From: Mycobacterium sp.
Lineage (GTDB): Bacteria; Actinomycetota; Actinomycetes; Mycobacteriales; Mycobacteriaceae
Direction of reading: 5' to 3'
Length of the DNA: 5,533 nt
NCBI GenBank assembly: GCA_025965815.1
Contig: JAOPWF010000390.1
Coordinates: 1 to 5,533 of the forward strand
Part shown: positions 1 to 5,533 of the stretch, in pieces
Layout: the number at the start of each line of letters is the position of its first letter
Numbering within the stretch: the stretch's first letter is position 1
Program-made: the position numbers and the translations under genes
Notes under the pieces: generated by a model
Told to the model about the DNA's origin: nothing
Databases searched by the model: none
Seen by the model: only the letters and a program-made list of their open reading frames with translations

Positions 1-547
1 GGGTGTCGCCCCACGTCGTCGCGACAAGACGGGATCCGTTGGCGGCCAGGATGTTCAGCCTGGCATGCGGATCGGCTTCGGCGACCTCGACGATGGTGTC
101 GCCGAGGCGGTCAAGGCCGTTGGAGAAGATCAGCGCGGCGAGCCGGGCGCTGTCGACGACGGATTCCGCATGGGGAGCCGGGGGTAGCACCGAGCGGTCG
201 ACGACGCCGTTGTGGGACAGCAGCCATTCCCCGTCGGTGAAGGGTGCGGACGCGGTGGCCTCGATCGGCATACCCACGCTGGCCGACCGCACCGCGGCGA
301 CCATGCAGTGGCTGCGCAGCGCGGGCGCCACCGACGCGAAGGAGCCATCCCCCCACAGCGGCGATGCGCTGCGCCACCGCCGGGCCGTCTGCTGGTCGAA
401 GAACCCGACACCCCAGCCGTCGGCGTTCATCAGGCCGTGCTTCTGCCGGCGCGGCGAATAGGACTGAACCAGCAGGCCACACGGCGGATCCAGCACCAGG
501 GACGCAACCGAGCGCGGTTCACCCAGCCAGCCGATGTGACGGCACAT
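1..547 (-). CDS. egtC: EgtC, gamma-glutamyl-hercynylcysteine sulfoxide amidohydrolase (partial, 3' end outside window)
   Basis: EgtC is a class II glutamine-amidotransferase-like (Ntn) hydrolase. It removes the glutamate from gamma-glutamyl-hercynylcysteine sulfoxide, the third step of mycobacterial ergothioneine synthesis in the cytoplasm. The first 182 residues are visible. They begin Met-Cys-Arg-His, which places the catalytic nucleophile at Cys2 once Met1 is removed. Other family motifs are NADGWGVGFF (41-50), an Arg-Ser-Ala-Ser stretch (87-90), HNGVV (112-116) and the DSARLAALI segment (132-140). Known mycobacterial EgtC is roughly 230 residues, so about four fifths is present. The start ATG (547-545) shares one base with the egtB stop in a TGATG junction, and only a weak GGGA lies upstream, so translation probably depends on coupling to egtB. 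No frame disruption is seen. Identity is firm from both motif and context. Confidence 0.95.
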   Translation of the reverse strand, partial: MCRHIGWLGEPRSVASLVLDPPCGLLVQSYSPRRQKHGLMNADGWGVGFFDQQTARRWRSASPLWGDGSFASVAPALRSHCMVAAVRSASVGMPIEATASAPFTDGEWLLSHNGVVDRSVLPPAPHAESVVDSARLAALIFSNGLDRLGDTIVEVAEADPHARLNILAANGSRLVATTWGDT

Positions 548-1848
548 CAGACGTCCCAGGCCAACCGGACACCGGAGAAGATCTGCCGCCGGATCGGGTG
601 ATCCCAGTTGCGGAAGCTGGGCCGCAGGATGGAGCCGGCGACCGCCCACGATCCGCCGCGCAGCACGCGGTAGTCGCCGTCGAAGAACGGCTGCGAGTAG
701 CGCACGTAGATCATCGGCGTGAAGCCCGGCCATGGCCGCACCGGTGACGTCGTCCACTCCCACACATCGCCGAGCATTTGTTCGGCGCCGTAGGCCGACG
801 CACCCGCCGGGTAGGCGCCCACCGGCGCCGGCCGCAGCGCGTCGCCGCCCACGTTGGCCAGGTGTTCGGTGGGCTCGGATTCACCCCACGGGTATCGCCG
901 CCGGGCCCCGACCCGCGGGTCCCAGGCGCACGCCTTCTCCCATTCCGCCTCTGTCGGCAGCCGCGCACCCGCCCACGCGGCATACGCCTCGGCCTCGAAA
1001 TAGCTGACGTGCTGTACCGGTTCGTCGGCGGTCAGGTCCTCGACGTGCCCGAAGCGGATCCGGGTCCCCGCGGGATCCCCGTTGTTCCAGAACTGCGGCG
1101 ACTGCAGCCCGGCCTGCTGCTTGTGCGTCCATCCCCGGTCCGACCACCAGCGCTGCTGCTGATAGCCGCCGTCGGCGATGAACGCCTGCCATTCGGCGTT
1201 GGTGACCGGGACGCGGCCGATCCGGAAGCTGGGGACGTCGACGGTGTGCGCGGGCCGCTCGTTGTCCAGCGAGTGCGGTTCGGTGGCGGCATCCACGCCG
1301 AGGACGAAAGGACCGCCCGGGACGAGGACGGATGTTCCTGCCAGGCCGGGCCGACCGGAGGGCAGGACCGATCCCCTGTCCAGCAGTGGCGGGCCGGATC
1401 GCAGGTTCAACGCCTGCAGCATCGTCTCGTCGTGCTGGTTTTCGTGGCTGATCACCAGTCCGAATACGAAGGAGGGGTCAGCTCCGCCGAGCGACGGGTC
1501 GTCGGGTAGCGCCTCGAGGCTGTCCAGCGCCATGGCCCGGACCGTACTGCAGTAGGCCCGGGCGTCCGCCGGCGGCAGCAGCGGCAGTTCGACACGGCTC
1601 GCCCGCGAGTGAACGAACGCGTCGTACAGGCGGTCGACGTCCGGGGGCAGCATTCCCGGCCGGTCCGGGTTGCCGCCACGCAGCAGCCACAACTCCTCCT
1701 GCTGACCGATGTGTGCAAGGTCCCAGACCAACGGGCTCATCAGCGGGTCGTACTGGCCGCGCAACTCCGCCTCGTCGAATTCGACCAGCCGCAGTGTGCG
1801 CTCGCGCGCACGTGTCAGGTCGCGCGCCAGTGTCTCGCGTGAAGTCAT
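547..1848 (-). CDS. egtB: EgtB, iron(II)-dependent sulfoxide synthase of ergothioneine synthesis
   Basis: EgtB joins gamma-glutamylcysteine to hercynine using O2, forming the C-S bond and a sulfoxide. The 433-residue protein has the expected two parts. The N-terminal DinB-like helical domain carries the three-histidine iron site: His46 in [10 protein letters not shown], and His135 and His139 in the HENQH motif. The C-terminal part is a formylglycine-generating-enzyme-like domain from about residue 175 ([20 protein letters not shown] at 295-306, GDVWEW at 360-365, [10 protein letters not shown] at 393-402, [10 protein letters not shown] at the end). By comparison with the characterised M. thermoresistibile enzyme (recalled, not aligned here), Arg82, Arg85 and Asp416 should bind gamma-glutamylcysteine and Tyr381 should be the catalytic tyrosine. 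The start ATG overlaps the egtA stop by four bases (ATGA), with AGGGAGAG just upstream (1858-1851) as ribosome binding site. It is coupled to egtA and egtC. Confidence 0.97.
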   Translation of the reverse strand: MTSRETLARDLTRARERTLRLVEFDEAELRGQYDPLMSPLVWDLAHIGQQEELWLLRGGNPDRPGMLPPDVDRLYDAFVHSRASRVELPLLPPADARAYCSTVRAMALDSLEALPDDPSLGGADPSFVFGLVISHENQHDETMLQALNLRSGPPLLDRGSVLPSGRPGLAGTSVLVPGGPFVLGVDAATEPHSLDNERPAHTVDVPSFRIGRVPVTNAEWQAFIADGGYQQQRWWSDRGWTHKQQAGLQSPQFWNNGDPAGTRIRFGHVEDLTADEPVQHVSYFEAEAYAAWAGARLPTEAEWEKACAWDPRVGARRRYPWGESEPTEHLANVGGDALRPAPVGAYPAGASAYGAEQMLGDVWEWTTSPVRPWPGFTPMIYVRYSQPFFDGDYRVLRGGSWAVAGSILRPSFRNWDHPIRRQIFSGVRLAWDV

Positions 1849-3131
1849 ACCTCTCCCTGCGCCAGCTGTATCACCGCGGGCGCGATGCCGTGTTCCACCG
1901 CCCGGTCCGAGAAGTCGTCACCCGGACAGCCGCCCTGTTCGACCATGTCCACCAACCTCTGCATGCACTCGCGTAACTGGGCCGGCGCACGATCCGCGGC
2001 GGCCCCCACACACCGGACGGCGGCCGCGTGCAGCCGTCGGTCGTCCAGCCCGACCCGCGCCGCGGAGTCCCAGGCTGTCGCAACCGACTCCGTCGCCTCG
2101 GTGGCGATATCGGCGGCCGCCGGGTCGTCGAGCAGCGTCACCAGGGTGAAGACCACGGCCGGCCACACCGAATCGGGAACGCTGTCCAGGTAGCGGATCT
2201 CCAGCCAGCCGCGCGGCCGCACCGGCGGGAACAGGGTGGTCAGGTGGTAGTCGAGGTCGGCCTGGGTCGGTCGCCGGCCGCCGAGCAGCGCACGGCCGTC
2301 GACCCAGTCCGCGAACGGCACCCAGTTCGTCACGGGCACCGCGTCCGGGTTGTGCACCAGCATCACCGGTGCCCGCAGCGCGTAACGCGCCCAGTCGCTC
2401 GCCGGGTCGTCGCCGCTGGCGCCCAGGACCGGTCCACACCGGGCGGAATCCAGTTGCCCCCAGACCCGCTGGCGGGTGCTGCGCCAGCCGGTGAACTGGC
2501 CGCTGAGGAGTGGGGAATTCGCGGCGATGGCGATCATCGTCGGACCCAGCGCATGCGCCAGCCGGACCCGCGCGGCCCAACCCGACTGTGGGCCGGCGTC
2601 CAGATTGATCTGCACCGAGGCCGTCGAAGTCATCATGGCCGAACCCGCTGAACCGGTGTCGCTGGCCGCGAAGAACTGTTCCATCGCCCGGTAACGCGCG
2701 CCGGGGTTGACCCGCATCGCGGGCCGCAGCGGATCGGCGCCGAGCAGCGCAAGACCGAGGCCAGCCCCGACGAACGCCGCACGCAGCACCACCTGATCGG
2801 CCGCCATCGCATCGATCGCGGTCAGTGGCCCGTCCATCGGCGGACCGGAGAGTTCCACCGCGCCGCCGGGTTCGACGGTGACCTTGCTGCCGCCGGGCAG
2901 CACCGGCAGGCCGTCGATCACCTCGGTAAGTTCCAGCCAGCCGGGGCGCCGCCACGGGTCGGCCAGGTCGTAACAGTGCGCCTCGATTTCGAGGCCCACC
3001 CGACCGAGTGGACCGTCTTGCAGACAAGCGCTGCCGACATGCAGGGCGGCACTGTTAGAACTGGTGAGCTCGGCAGTGGCGGCGTCCCCAGACTGGGGGC
3101 GTGCATACTGCGACGTCATGGCGGAGGTCAT
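1845..3131 (-). CDS. egtA: EgtA, glutamate-cysteine ligase for ergothioneine synthesis
   Basis: EgtA makes gamma-glutamylcysteine from glutamate, cysteine and ATP, supplying the sulfur donor for EgtB. The chosen 428-residue protein has the ligase signatures VGLEIEAH (45-52; acidic residues of the metal/ATP site), [10 protein letters not shown] (86-95), [12 protein letters not shown] (167-178), a long basic stretch ending [15 protein letters not shown] (about 219-233), and [12 protein letters not shown] (309-320). This length fits mycobacterial EgtA (about 430 residues). The ATG at 3131 is preferred because GGGAGGG sits 9 bases upstream. The ATG at 3119 has no such site. A GTG at 3248 would add 39 low-complexity residues encoded across what looks like promoter DNA. 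The first 30 or so residues (rich in Ser, Thr, Ala) are the least conserved part. The gene is first in the egtABC operon and its stop overlaps the egtB start. Function is firm; the exact start is likely but not certain. Confidence 0.95.
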   Translation of the reverse strand: MTSAMTSQYARPQSGDAATAELTSSNSAALHVGSACLQDGPLGRVGLEIEAHCYDLADPWRRPGWLELTEVIDGLPVLPGGSKVTVEPGGAVELSGPPMDGPLTAIDAMAADQVVLRAAFVGAGLGLALLGADPLRPAMRVNPGARYRAMEQFFAASDTGSAGSAMMTSTASVQINLDAGPQSGWAARVRLAHALGPTMIAIAANSPLLSGQFTGWRSTRQRVWGQLDSARCGPVLGASGDDPASDWARYALRAPVMLVHNPDAVPVTNWVPFADWVDGRALLGGRRPTQADLDYHLTTLFPPVRPRGWLEIRYLDSVPDSVWPAVVFTLVTLLDDPAAADIATEATESVATAWDSAARVGLDDRRLHAAAVRCVGAAADRAPAQLRECMQRLVDMVEQGGCPGDDFSDRAVEHGIAPAVIQLAQGEV

Positions 3132-3140
3132 ATCAACCGT

Positions 3141-3147
3141 CCCTCCC
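3141..3147 (-). promoter_or_regulatory. Ribosome binding site of egtA that decides the start
   Basis: On the minus strand the bases GGGAGGG lie 9 bases before the ATG at 3131. No comparable purine run precedes the nearby ATG at 3119 or the in-frame GTG at 3248, so this site favours the 428-residue form of EgtA. Confidence 0.65.
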
Positions 3148-3260
3148 GGATCGGCTACCGCGTGCTGAGGACCGCTGGTCTGTGCGCGCGGAGATCCAGA
3201 GGTTCGCCGCCCACCTACTATCTTCCAGAGGGCACCGACAAACTCCACTCATTTCGGCTG

Positions 3261-3277
3261 ACACGTTGATCACGTGT
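3261..3277. promoter_or_regulatory. Perfect inverted repeat, candidate operator upstream of egtA
   Basis: ACACGTTGATCACGTGT has two perfect 6-bp arms (ACACGT and ACGTGT) around a 5-base centre. It lies about 130 bases before the egtA start and 20 bases upstream of the TTGTCGGTG element. Size and symmetry suit a dimeric helix-turn-helix regulator such as a TetR-type protein. No regulator gene is in the window, so the factor is unknown, and this could be chance in a short region. Confidence 0.35.
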
Positions 3278-3307
3278 ACCCAAAAAAGCGACGCGCAACG
3301 GGCCGAG

Positions 3308-4024
3308 TTACTGACCCAAGGTGTTCTGCATGGCGCCGGCCAGCACGTTCACCGCAGGACCGCCGTTGCCTGACTGGCAGACTTTCGCCTGCAGCAGAAC
3401 ATTCTCACGCTTGCGGGTCTGGGTGAAGCAGCGCCGGTCGGTCCCCGCCTCCTGCTTTGTCCAGGCCGCATCGGTTGCGGTGGGCGGTCCGCCGTCGAAC
3501 GACCAGACCTCGGTGGCGCCAGCCAGAGGGGCGGGGTCGAGGTGCATCGCGGTGGTCTGGCCGGAGCATCCGACGGTCCGGTCCACAACCCGGTGGAACG
3601 CCCGGTCGGCCGCGTCCGGTGTGGCGAAAACGCCGACGGCCTGCTTGACGAGGTGAGTGGGGTCGGTGGCGGACTCCTGCGCCGCCGCGCCGTTGAACGA
3701 GGCCAGGTCGGGATCGTTGTAGACCTCGGGCAGCCCGATATCGGCCCAGTTGTTGCACACCGGGATGTCGACGGAATACGCCTGGAACGGCGCGGTGAAC
3801 ACCGACTCCCAGCCCATGGGGGCCCCGACGATGTTGCCTACCGAGCCCTTGCCGAGGACGGCGTAGGACACCACGCCCGGATCCGATGGCCTCGCCGCGG
3901 CGGGCGCCGCCAGGGCGACTGCCAGACCGACACCCGCGACCGCGACGGCGGCGGCGAAGCTGATTCCCCGGTCGCTTCGGCCCCCGCAAGCAGGAGGTGC
4001 CCCCACCTGCCCGCCGATCCGCAT
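3308..4024 (-). CDS. Secreted protein with a PknH-like sensor domain
   Basis: The predicted product is 238 residues. It has a long N-region, then a hydrophobic Ala/Val-rich segment (about 21-40) ending in APAAA before Arg45, which reads as a Sec signal peptide with cleavage near residue 44. There is no lipobox cysteine, so I expect a secreted or periplasm-like protein rather than a lipoprotein. The mature part has four cysteines (90, 153, 199, 216), a VCNNW motif, the stretch from VKQAVGVFATPDAADRAF (127-144) onward, and a C-terminal KVCQSGNGGPAVNVLAGAM. This pattern resembles the extracellular sensor domain of the mycobacterial kinase PknH and its free-standing relatives, in which cysteines form two disulfides. 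No kinase domain is present. The ATG (4024-4022) begins 5 bases after the ohr stop, with a weak GAAGG upstream, so it is likely cotranscribed with ohr. Ligand and role are unknown. In M. tuberculosis egtA is Rv3704c, so Rv3705c occupies the equivalent neighbouring position; whether it is the orthologue needs an alignment. Confidence 0.8.
   Translation of the reverse strand: MRIGGQVGAPPACGGRSDRGISFAAAVAVAGVGLAVALAAPAAARPSDPGVVSYAVLGKGSVGNIVGAPMGWESVFTAPFQAYSVDIPVCNNWADIGLPEVYNDPDLASFNGAAAQESATDPTHLVKQAVGVFATPDAADRAFHRVVDRTVGCSGQTTAMHLDPAPLAGATEVWSFDGGPPTATDAAWTKQEAGTDRRCFTQTRKRENVLLQAKVCQSGNGGPAVNVLAGAMQNTLGQ
3978..4010. repeat. Possible short mycobacterial repeat inside the secreted-protein 5' end
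   Basis: The plus strand carries CCCCCGCAAGCAGGAGG directly followed by TGCCCCCACCTGC. From memory this closely resembles a short G/C-rich repeat scattered through many mycobacterial genomes (CCCCCGCAAGCGGGAGG followed by TGCCCCCAC); I could not verify this by search. It can form small hairpins, for example GGTG-GGGG-CACC on the minus strand. It lies wholly inside codons 5-16 of the secreted protein and accounts for its odd GGQVGAPPACGGR stretch ahead of the signal helix. Only one copy is in this window. Confidence 0.4.
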
Positions 4025-4029
4025 CGGGG

Positions 4030-4458
4030 CTAGACCTTCGCCGAGACTTCGACGTCGACGTTTCCCCGGGTGGCGTTCGAGTACGGGCATACCTCGTGCG
4101 CCTGTTCCACCAGATCGTCGGCGACGTCCTGGTCCAGGCCGGGCAGGTAGCCGATGATGTTGCCGGTCAGTCCGAAGCCGCCCTCGGGGGTACGGCCGAT
4201 GCCGATCTGGACGGTCACGCCGGTGGCGTCGTCGAGTTTGACTCCGGCCTTGCCCGACACCAGTCGCAGGGCACCAAGGAAGCACGCGGCGTAGCCCGCG
4301 GAGAAGAGCTGTTCCGGATTGGTTCCCTCACCGCTGCCGCCCATCTCTTTCGGTGGCCGGGTGTCGAAGTCCAGGCGTCCGTCCGACGATTTCACGTGGC
4401 CGTCGCGGCCGCCCCCGGTGGCTGTCGATTCTGCGGTGTAGATGGCTTCAATGGTCAT
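4030..4458 (-). CDS. ohr: Ohr, organic hydroperoxide resistance peroxidase (OsmC superfamily)
   Basis: Ohr reduces organic and fatty-acid hydroperoxides with a cysteine pair, usually recharged by lipoylated proteins. The 142-residue product has the normal length. It carries the peroxidatic Cys59 in SAGYAACFLGAL and the resolving Cys124 in the VCPYSNATRGN motif typical of Ohr rather than OsmC. Arg18 (GGRDG) and Glu49 (NPEQLF) match the arginine and glutamate that activate the catalytic cysteine in characterised Ohr (Arg19 and Glu51 in Xylella). The start at 4458 gives the standard Ohr N-terminus MTIEAIYTAE; an ATG at 4470 would add only MIKS and neither has a strong ribosome site. A longer frame back to 4533 crosses the hairpin and is rejected. 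The katA stop is 80 bases upstream. No OhrR (MarR-type) regulator is in the window. Confidence 0.95.
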   Translation of the reverse strand: MTIEAIYTAESTATGGGRDGHVKSSDGRLDFDTRPPKEMGGSGEGTNPEQLFSAGYAACFLGALRLVSGKAGVKLDDATGVTVQIGIGRTPEGGFGLTGNIIGYLPGLDQDVADDLVEQAHEVCPYSNATRGNVDVEVSAKV

Positions 4459-4490
4459 GCTCTTGATCATGCCAGCCGAGCCGCAGACAG

Positions 4491-4527
4491 CAAGGCGCCC
4501 CGGTCCATTGCGGACCGGGGCGCCTTG
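4491..4527 (-). terminator. Perfect 16-bp hairpin between katA and ohr, probable terminator
   Basis: CAAGGCGCCCCGGTCC and its exact reverse complement are separated by 5 bases (ATTGC). The hairpin begins 11 bases after the katA stop on the minus strand. It is very G/C-rich and is not followed by a T-run, as is common for actinobacterial terminators. It ends 32 bases before the ohr start. It most likely ends or stabilises the 3' end of katA mRNA; because it is symmetric it could also act on transcripts from the other strand. Confidence 0.8.
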
Positions 4528-4538
4528 GTCCAACGGAC

Positions 4539-5533
4539 TTAGGCGCCGTTGCCCTCGAGGTTGGCTCGCACGCCTTCCTCGACCTTCTTGCCCAGGTCGG
4601 GGTCGACGTTCTTCCAGTACTCGAACACCCGGGACAGCACTGGTTCGACCACGCCGTCGGACACGTGACCAATGATGTTGTTGGCCAAGCGCTCCCGCGC
4701 GGCGTCATCGAGGACCTCGCGGACCATCGTGCCGGCCTGACCCCAGTCGTCGTCATCGGGACGGAGCGTGTAAGCCGTGCGGACCATCTCGCCATCTGCT
4801 GCCCAGTGCACCTCCGCGGCACGCGCCGGGTCGGCCTGCGGACCGCCGTACGAGTTGGGCGCGTACACCGGGTCGGTGACGTTCCGGATCCGCATGGCGC
4901 CGTCCTTGGAGTAGCTGTGCACCTCGACCTTCGGCGAGTTCACCGGGATCTGCTTGTAGTTGACCCCCAGCCGGGCGCGGTGCGCGTCGGCATAGGAGAA
5001 ACCACGTGCGAGCAGCATCTTGTCCGGGCTCAGGCCGGTACCCGGCACGATGTTGTTCGGCTCGAACGCCGCCTGCTCGATCTCGGCGTGGTAGTCGGTG
5101 ACGTTGCGGTCCAGCGTCAGCCTGCCGACATCGATCAACGGGTAATCCTTGTGCGACCACACCTTGGTCAAATCAAACGGATTGAACCGATAGGTCTTCG
5201 CTTCCTCGAACGGCATGATCTGCATCTTCAGCGACCAACTCGGATGATCACCCCGCTCGAGCGCCTCATACAGGTCACGCTGGTGATAGTCACCGTCGGC
5301 ACCGGCAAGCCGGTCGCCCTCTTCCTGGGTTAGGAATTCGACGCCCTGATCGGTCTTGAAGTGGTACTTCACCCAGAAGAGCTCGTCGGCGGCGTTCAGC
5401 CAGCTGTAGGTGTGGCTGCTGTAGCCGTTCATGTGCCGCCAGCTCTTCGGGATGCCCCGGTCTCCCATCAGGTAGGTGACCTGGTGCGCCGACTCGGGCT
5501 GCAGCGTCCAGAAGTCCCAGCGCATGTTCCAGT
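4539..5533 (-). CDS. katA: Monofunctional haem catalase, C-terminal part (5' end outside window)
   Basis: This is a typical haem catalase that dismutates hydrogen peroxide to water and oxygen in the cytoplasm. About 330 C-terminal residues are visible; the N-terminal part with the active-site histidine and asparagine is beyond the right edge. Counting from the ATG codon at 5525 (internal, since the frame stays open through Trp-Asn to the edge), the recognisable catalase stretches are WDFWTLQPESAHQVTYLMGDRG (3-24), WRHMNGYSSHTY (29-40), YHFKTDQGVEFLT (54-66), PFDLTKVW (116-123), and the proximal haem-ligand motif ARGFSYADAHRARLG (173-187). In that motif Tyr178 (codon 4994-4992) should bind the haem iron. 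The tail ends within about 100 residues after the catalase core, without the extra flavodoxin-like domain of large-subunit catalases, so this is a small-subunit (clade 3-like) enzyme. It is not a KatG catalase-peroxidase. The symbol follows common usage for such catalases. Confidence 0.95.
   Translation of the reverse strand, partial: WNMRWDFWTLQPESAHQVTYLMGDRGIPKSWRHMNGYSSHTYSWLNAADELFWVKYHFKTDQGVEFLTQEEGDRLAGADGDYHQRDLYEALERGDHPSWSLKMQIMPFEEAKTYRFNPFDLTKVWSHKDYPLIDVGRLTLDRNVTDYHAEIEQAAFEPNNIVPGTGLSPDKMLLARGFSYADAHRARLGVNYKQIPVNSPKVEVHSYSKDGAMRIRNVTDPVYAPNSYGGPQADPARAAEVHWAADGEMVRTAYTLRPDDDDWGQAGTMVREVLDDAARERLANNIIGHVSDGVVEPVLSRVFEYWKNVDPDLGKKVEEGVRANLEGNGA

Larger units (their letters stand above)
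3132..3307 (-). promoter_or_regulatory. Intergenic region expected to contain the egtABC promoter
   Basis: These 176 bases between the secreted-protein stop and the egtA start are the only sizeable gap upstream of egtA. The stretch holds, in the direction of transcription, a run of six T (3287-3282), a perfect inverted repeat (3261-3277), a TTGTCGGTG element (3241-3233), a possible -10 hexamer GATAGT (3222-3217) and the egtA ribosome site. A 9-base TTGTCRGTG element is the upstream half of the mycobacterial RecA-NDp/PafBC promoter. The known spacing is 8 bases to TANNNT, whereas GATAGT here sits 10 bases away, so the match is imperfect. TCCAGAGG also occurs twice on the plus strand (3195-3202 and 3224-3231), 29 bases apart. 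A start point near 3210 would give a leader of about 80 bases. That a promoter lies here is likely; its exact elements are inference. Confidence 0.5.

Noticed and set aside
3..461. Plus-strand open frame near the left edge
   Set aside because: It is antisense to egtC, which shows the Cys2 nucleophile and amidotransferase motifs on the minus strand.
778..1509. A 243-codon open frame on the plus strand
   Set aside because: It lies opposite egtB, whose protein motifs are unambiguous; its translation has no recognisable domain.
1918..3027. A 369-codon open frame on the minus strand
   Set aside because: It overlaps egtA in another frame, is extremely rich in Arg, Gly and Ala with no motif, and is the usual high-GC shadow of a real gene.
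3132..3248. GTG-initiated N-terminal extension of EgtA by 39 residues
   Set aside because: No ribosome site precedes it, the residues look non-conserved, and it would run through the likely promoter; the ATG at 3131 has a good purine-rich site.
3281..3307. Intrinsic terminator after the secreted-protein gene
   Set aside because: There is a run of six T on the minus strand, but I find only a 3-bp stem (GCG-CGT-CGC) before it, too weak to call.
4025..4285. 87-codon upstream extension of the secreted protein, overlapping ohr
   Set aside because: The extension is an Arg-rich frame shadow of ohr and would bury the signal peptide inside the protein.
4459..4533. 25-codon N-terminal extension of Ohr
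   Set aside because: It would be encoded across the katA-ohr hairpin and exceeds normal Ohr length.

Overview
The window reads as a high-GC actinobacterial chromosome segment, most likely from a mycobacterium. It is about two-thirds G+C with strong third-position G/C. The EgtA, EgtB and EgtC proteins follow the mycobacterial ergothioneine cluster in order and motif, and the accessory secreted protein looks like the mycobacterial PknH-sensor type. All six genes lie on the minus strand, so transcription runs from the right end of the window to the left.

Right to left the layout is as follows. The C-terminal part of a clade-3-like haem catalase (katA) enters from the right edge and stops at 4539. 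Next is an 80-base gap holding a perfect 16-bp hairpin, then ohr (organic hydroperoxide resistance). Five bases after ohr comes a secreted protein with four cysteines that resembles a PknH sensor domain. A 176-base intergenic region follows, with a perfect inverted repeat and a RecA-NDp/PafBC-like element, and then egtA, egtB and the first 182 codons of egtC, which runs off the left edge. egtA/egtB overlap by ATGA and egtB/egtC by TGATG, so these three are a translationally coupled operon. egtD and egtE would be expected beyond the left edge but cannot be seen.

Functionally this is a redox-defence neighbourhood. Catalase removes hydrogen peroxide, Ohr reduces organic hydroperoxides, and EgtA-EgtB-EgtC build the thiol antioxidant ergothioneine: gamma-glutamylcysteine synthesis, oxygen-dependent C-S bond formation with hercynine, then removal of glutamate. 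The secreted protein is the uncharacterised partner. I see no wholly new system, CRISPR array, tRNA, rRNA or transposase. The points most worth a second look are the coupling of the secreted sensor-like protein to ohr, a possible repeat element inside its signal-peptide region, and the unexplained regulatory signals upstream of egtA.
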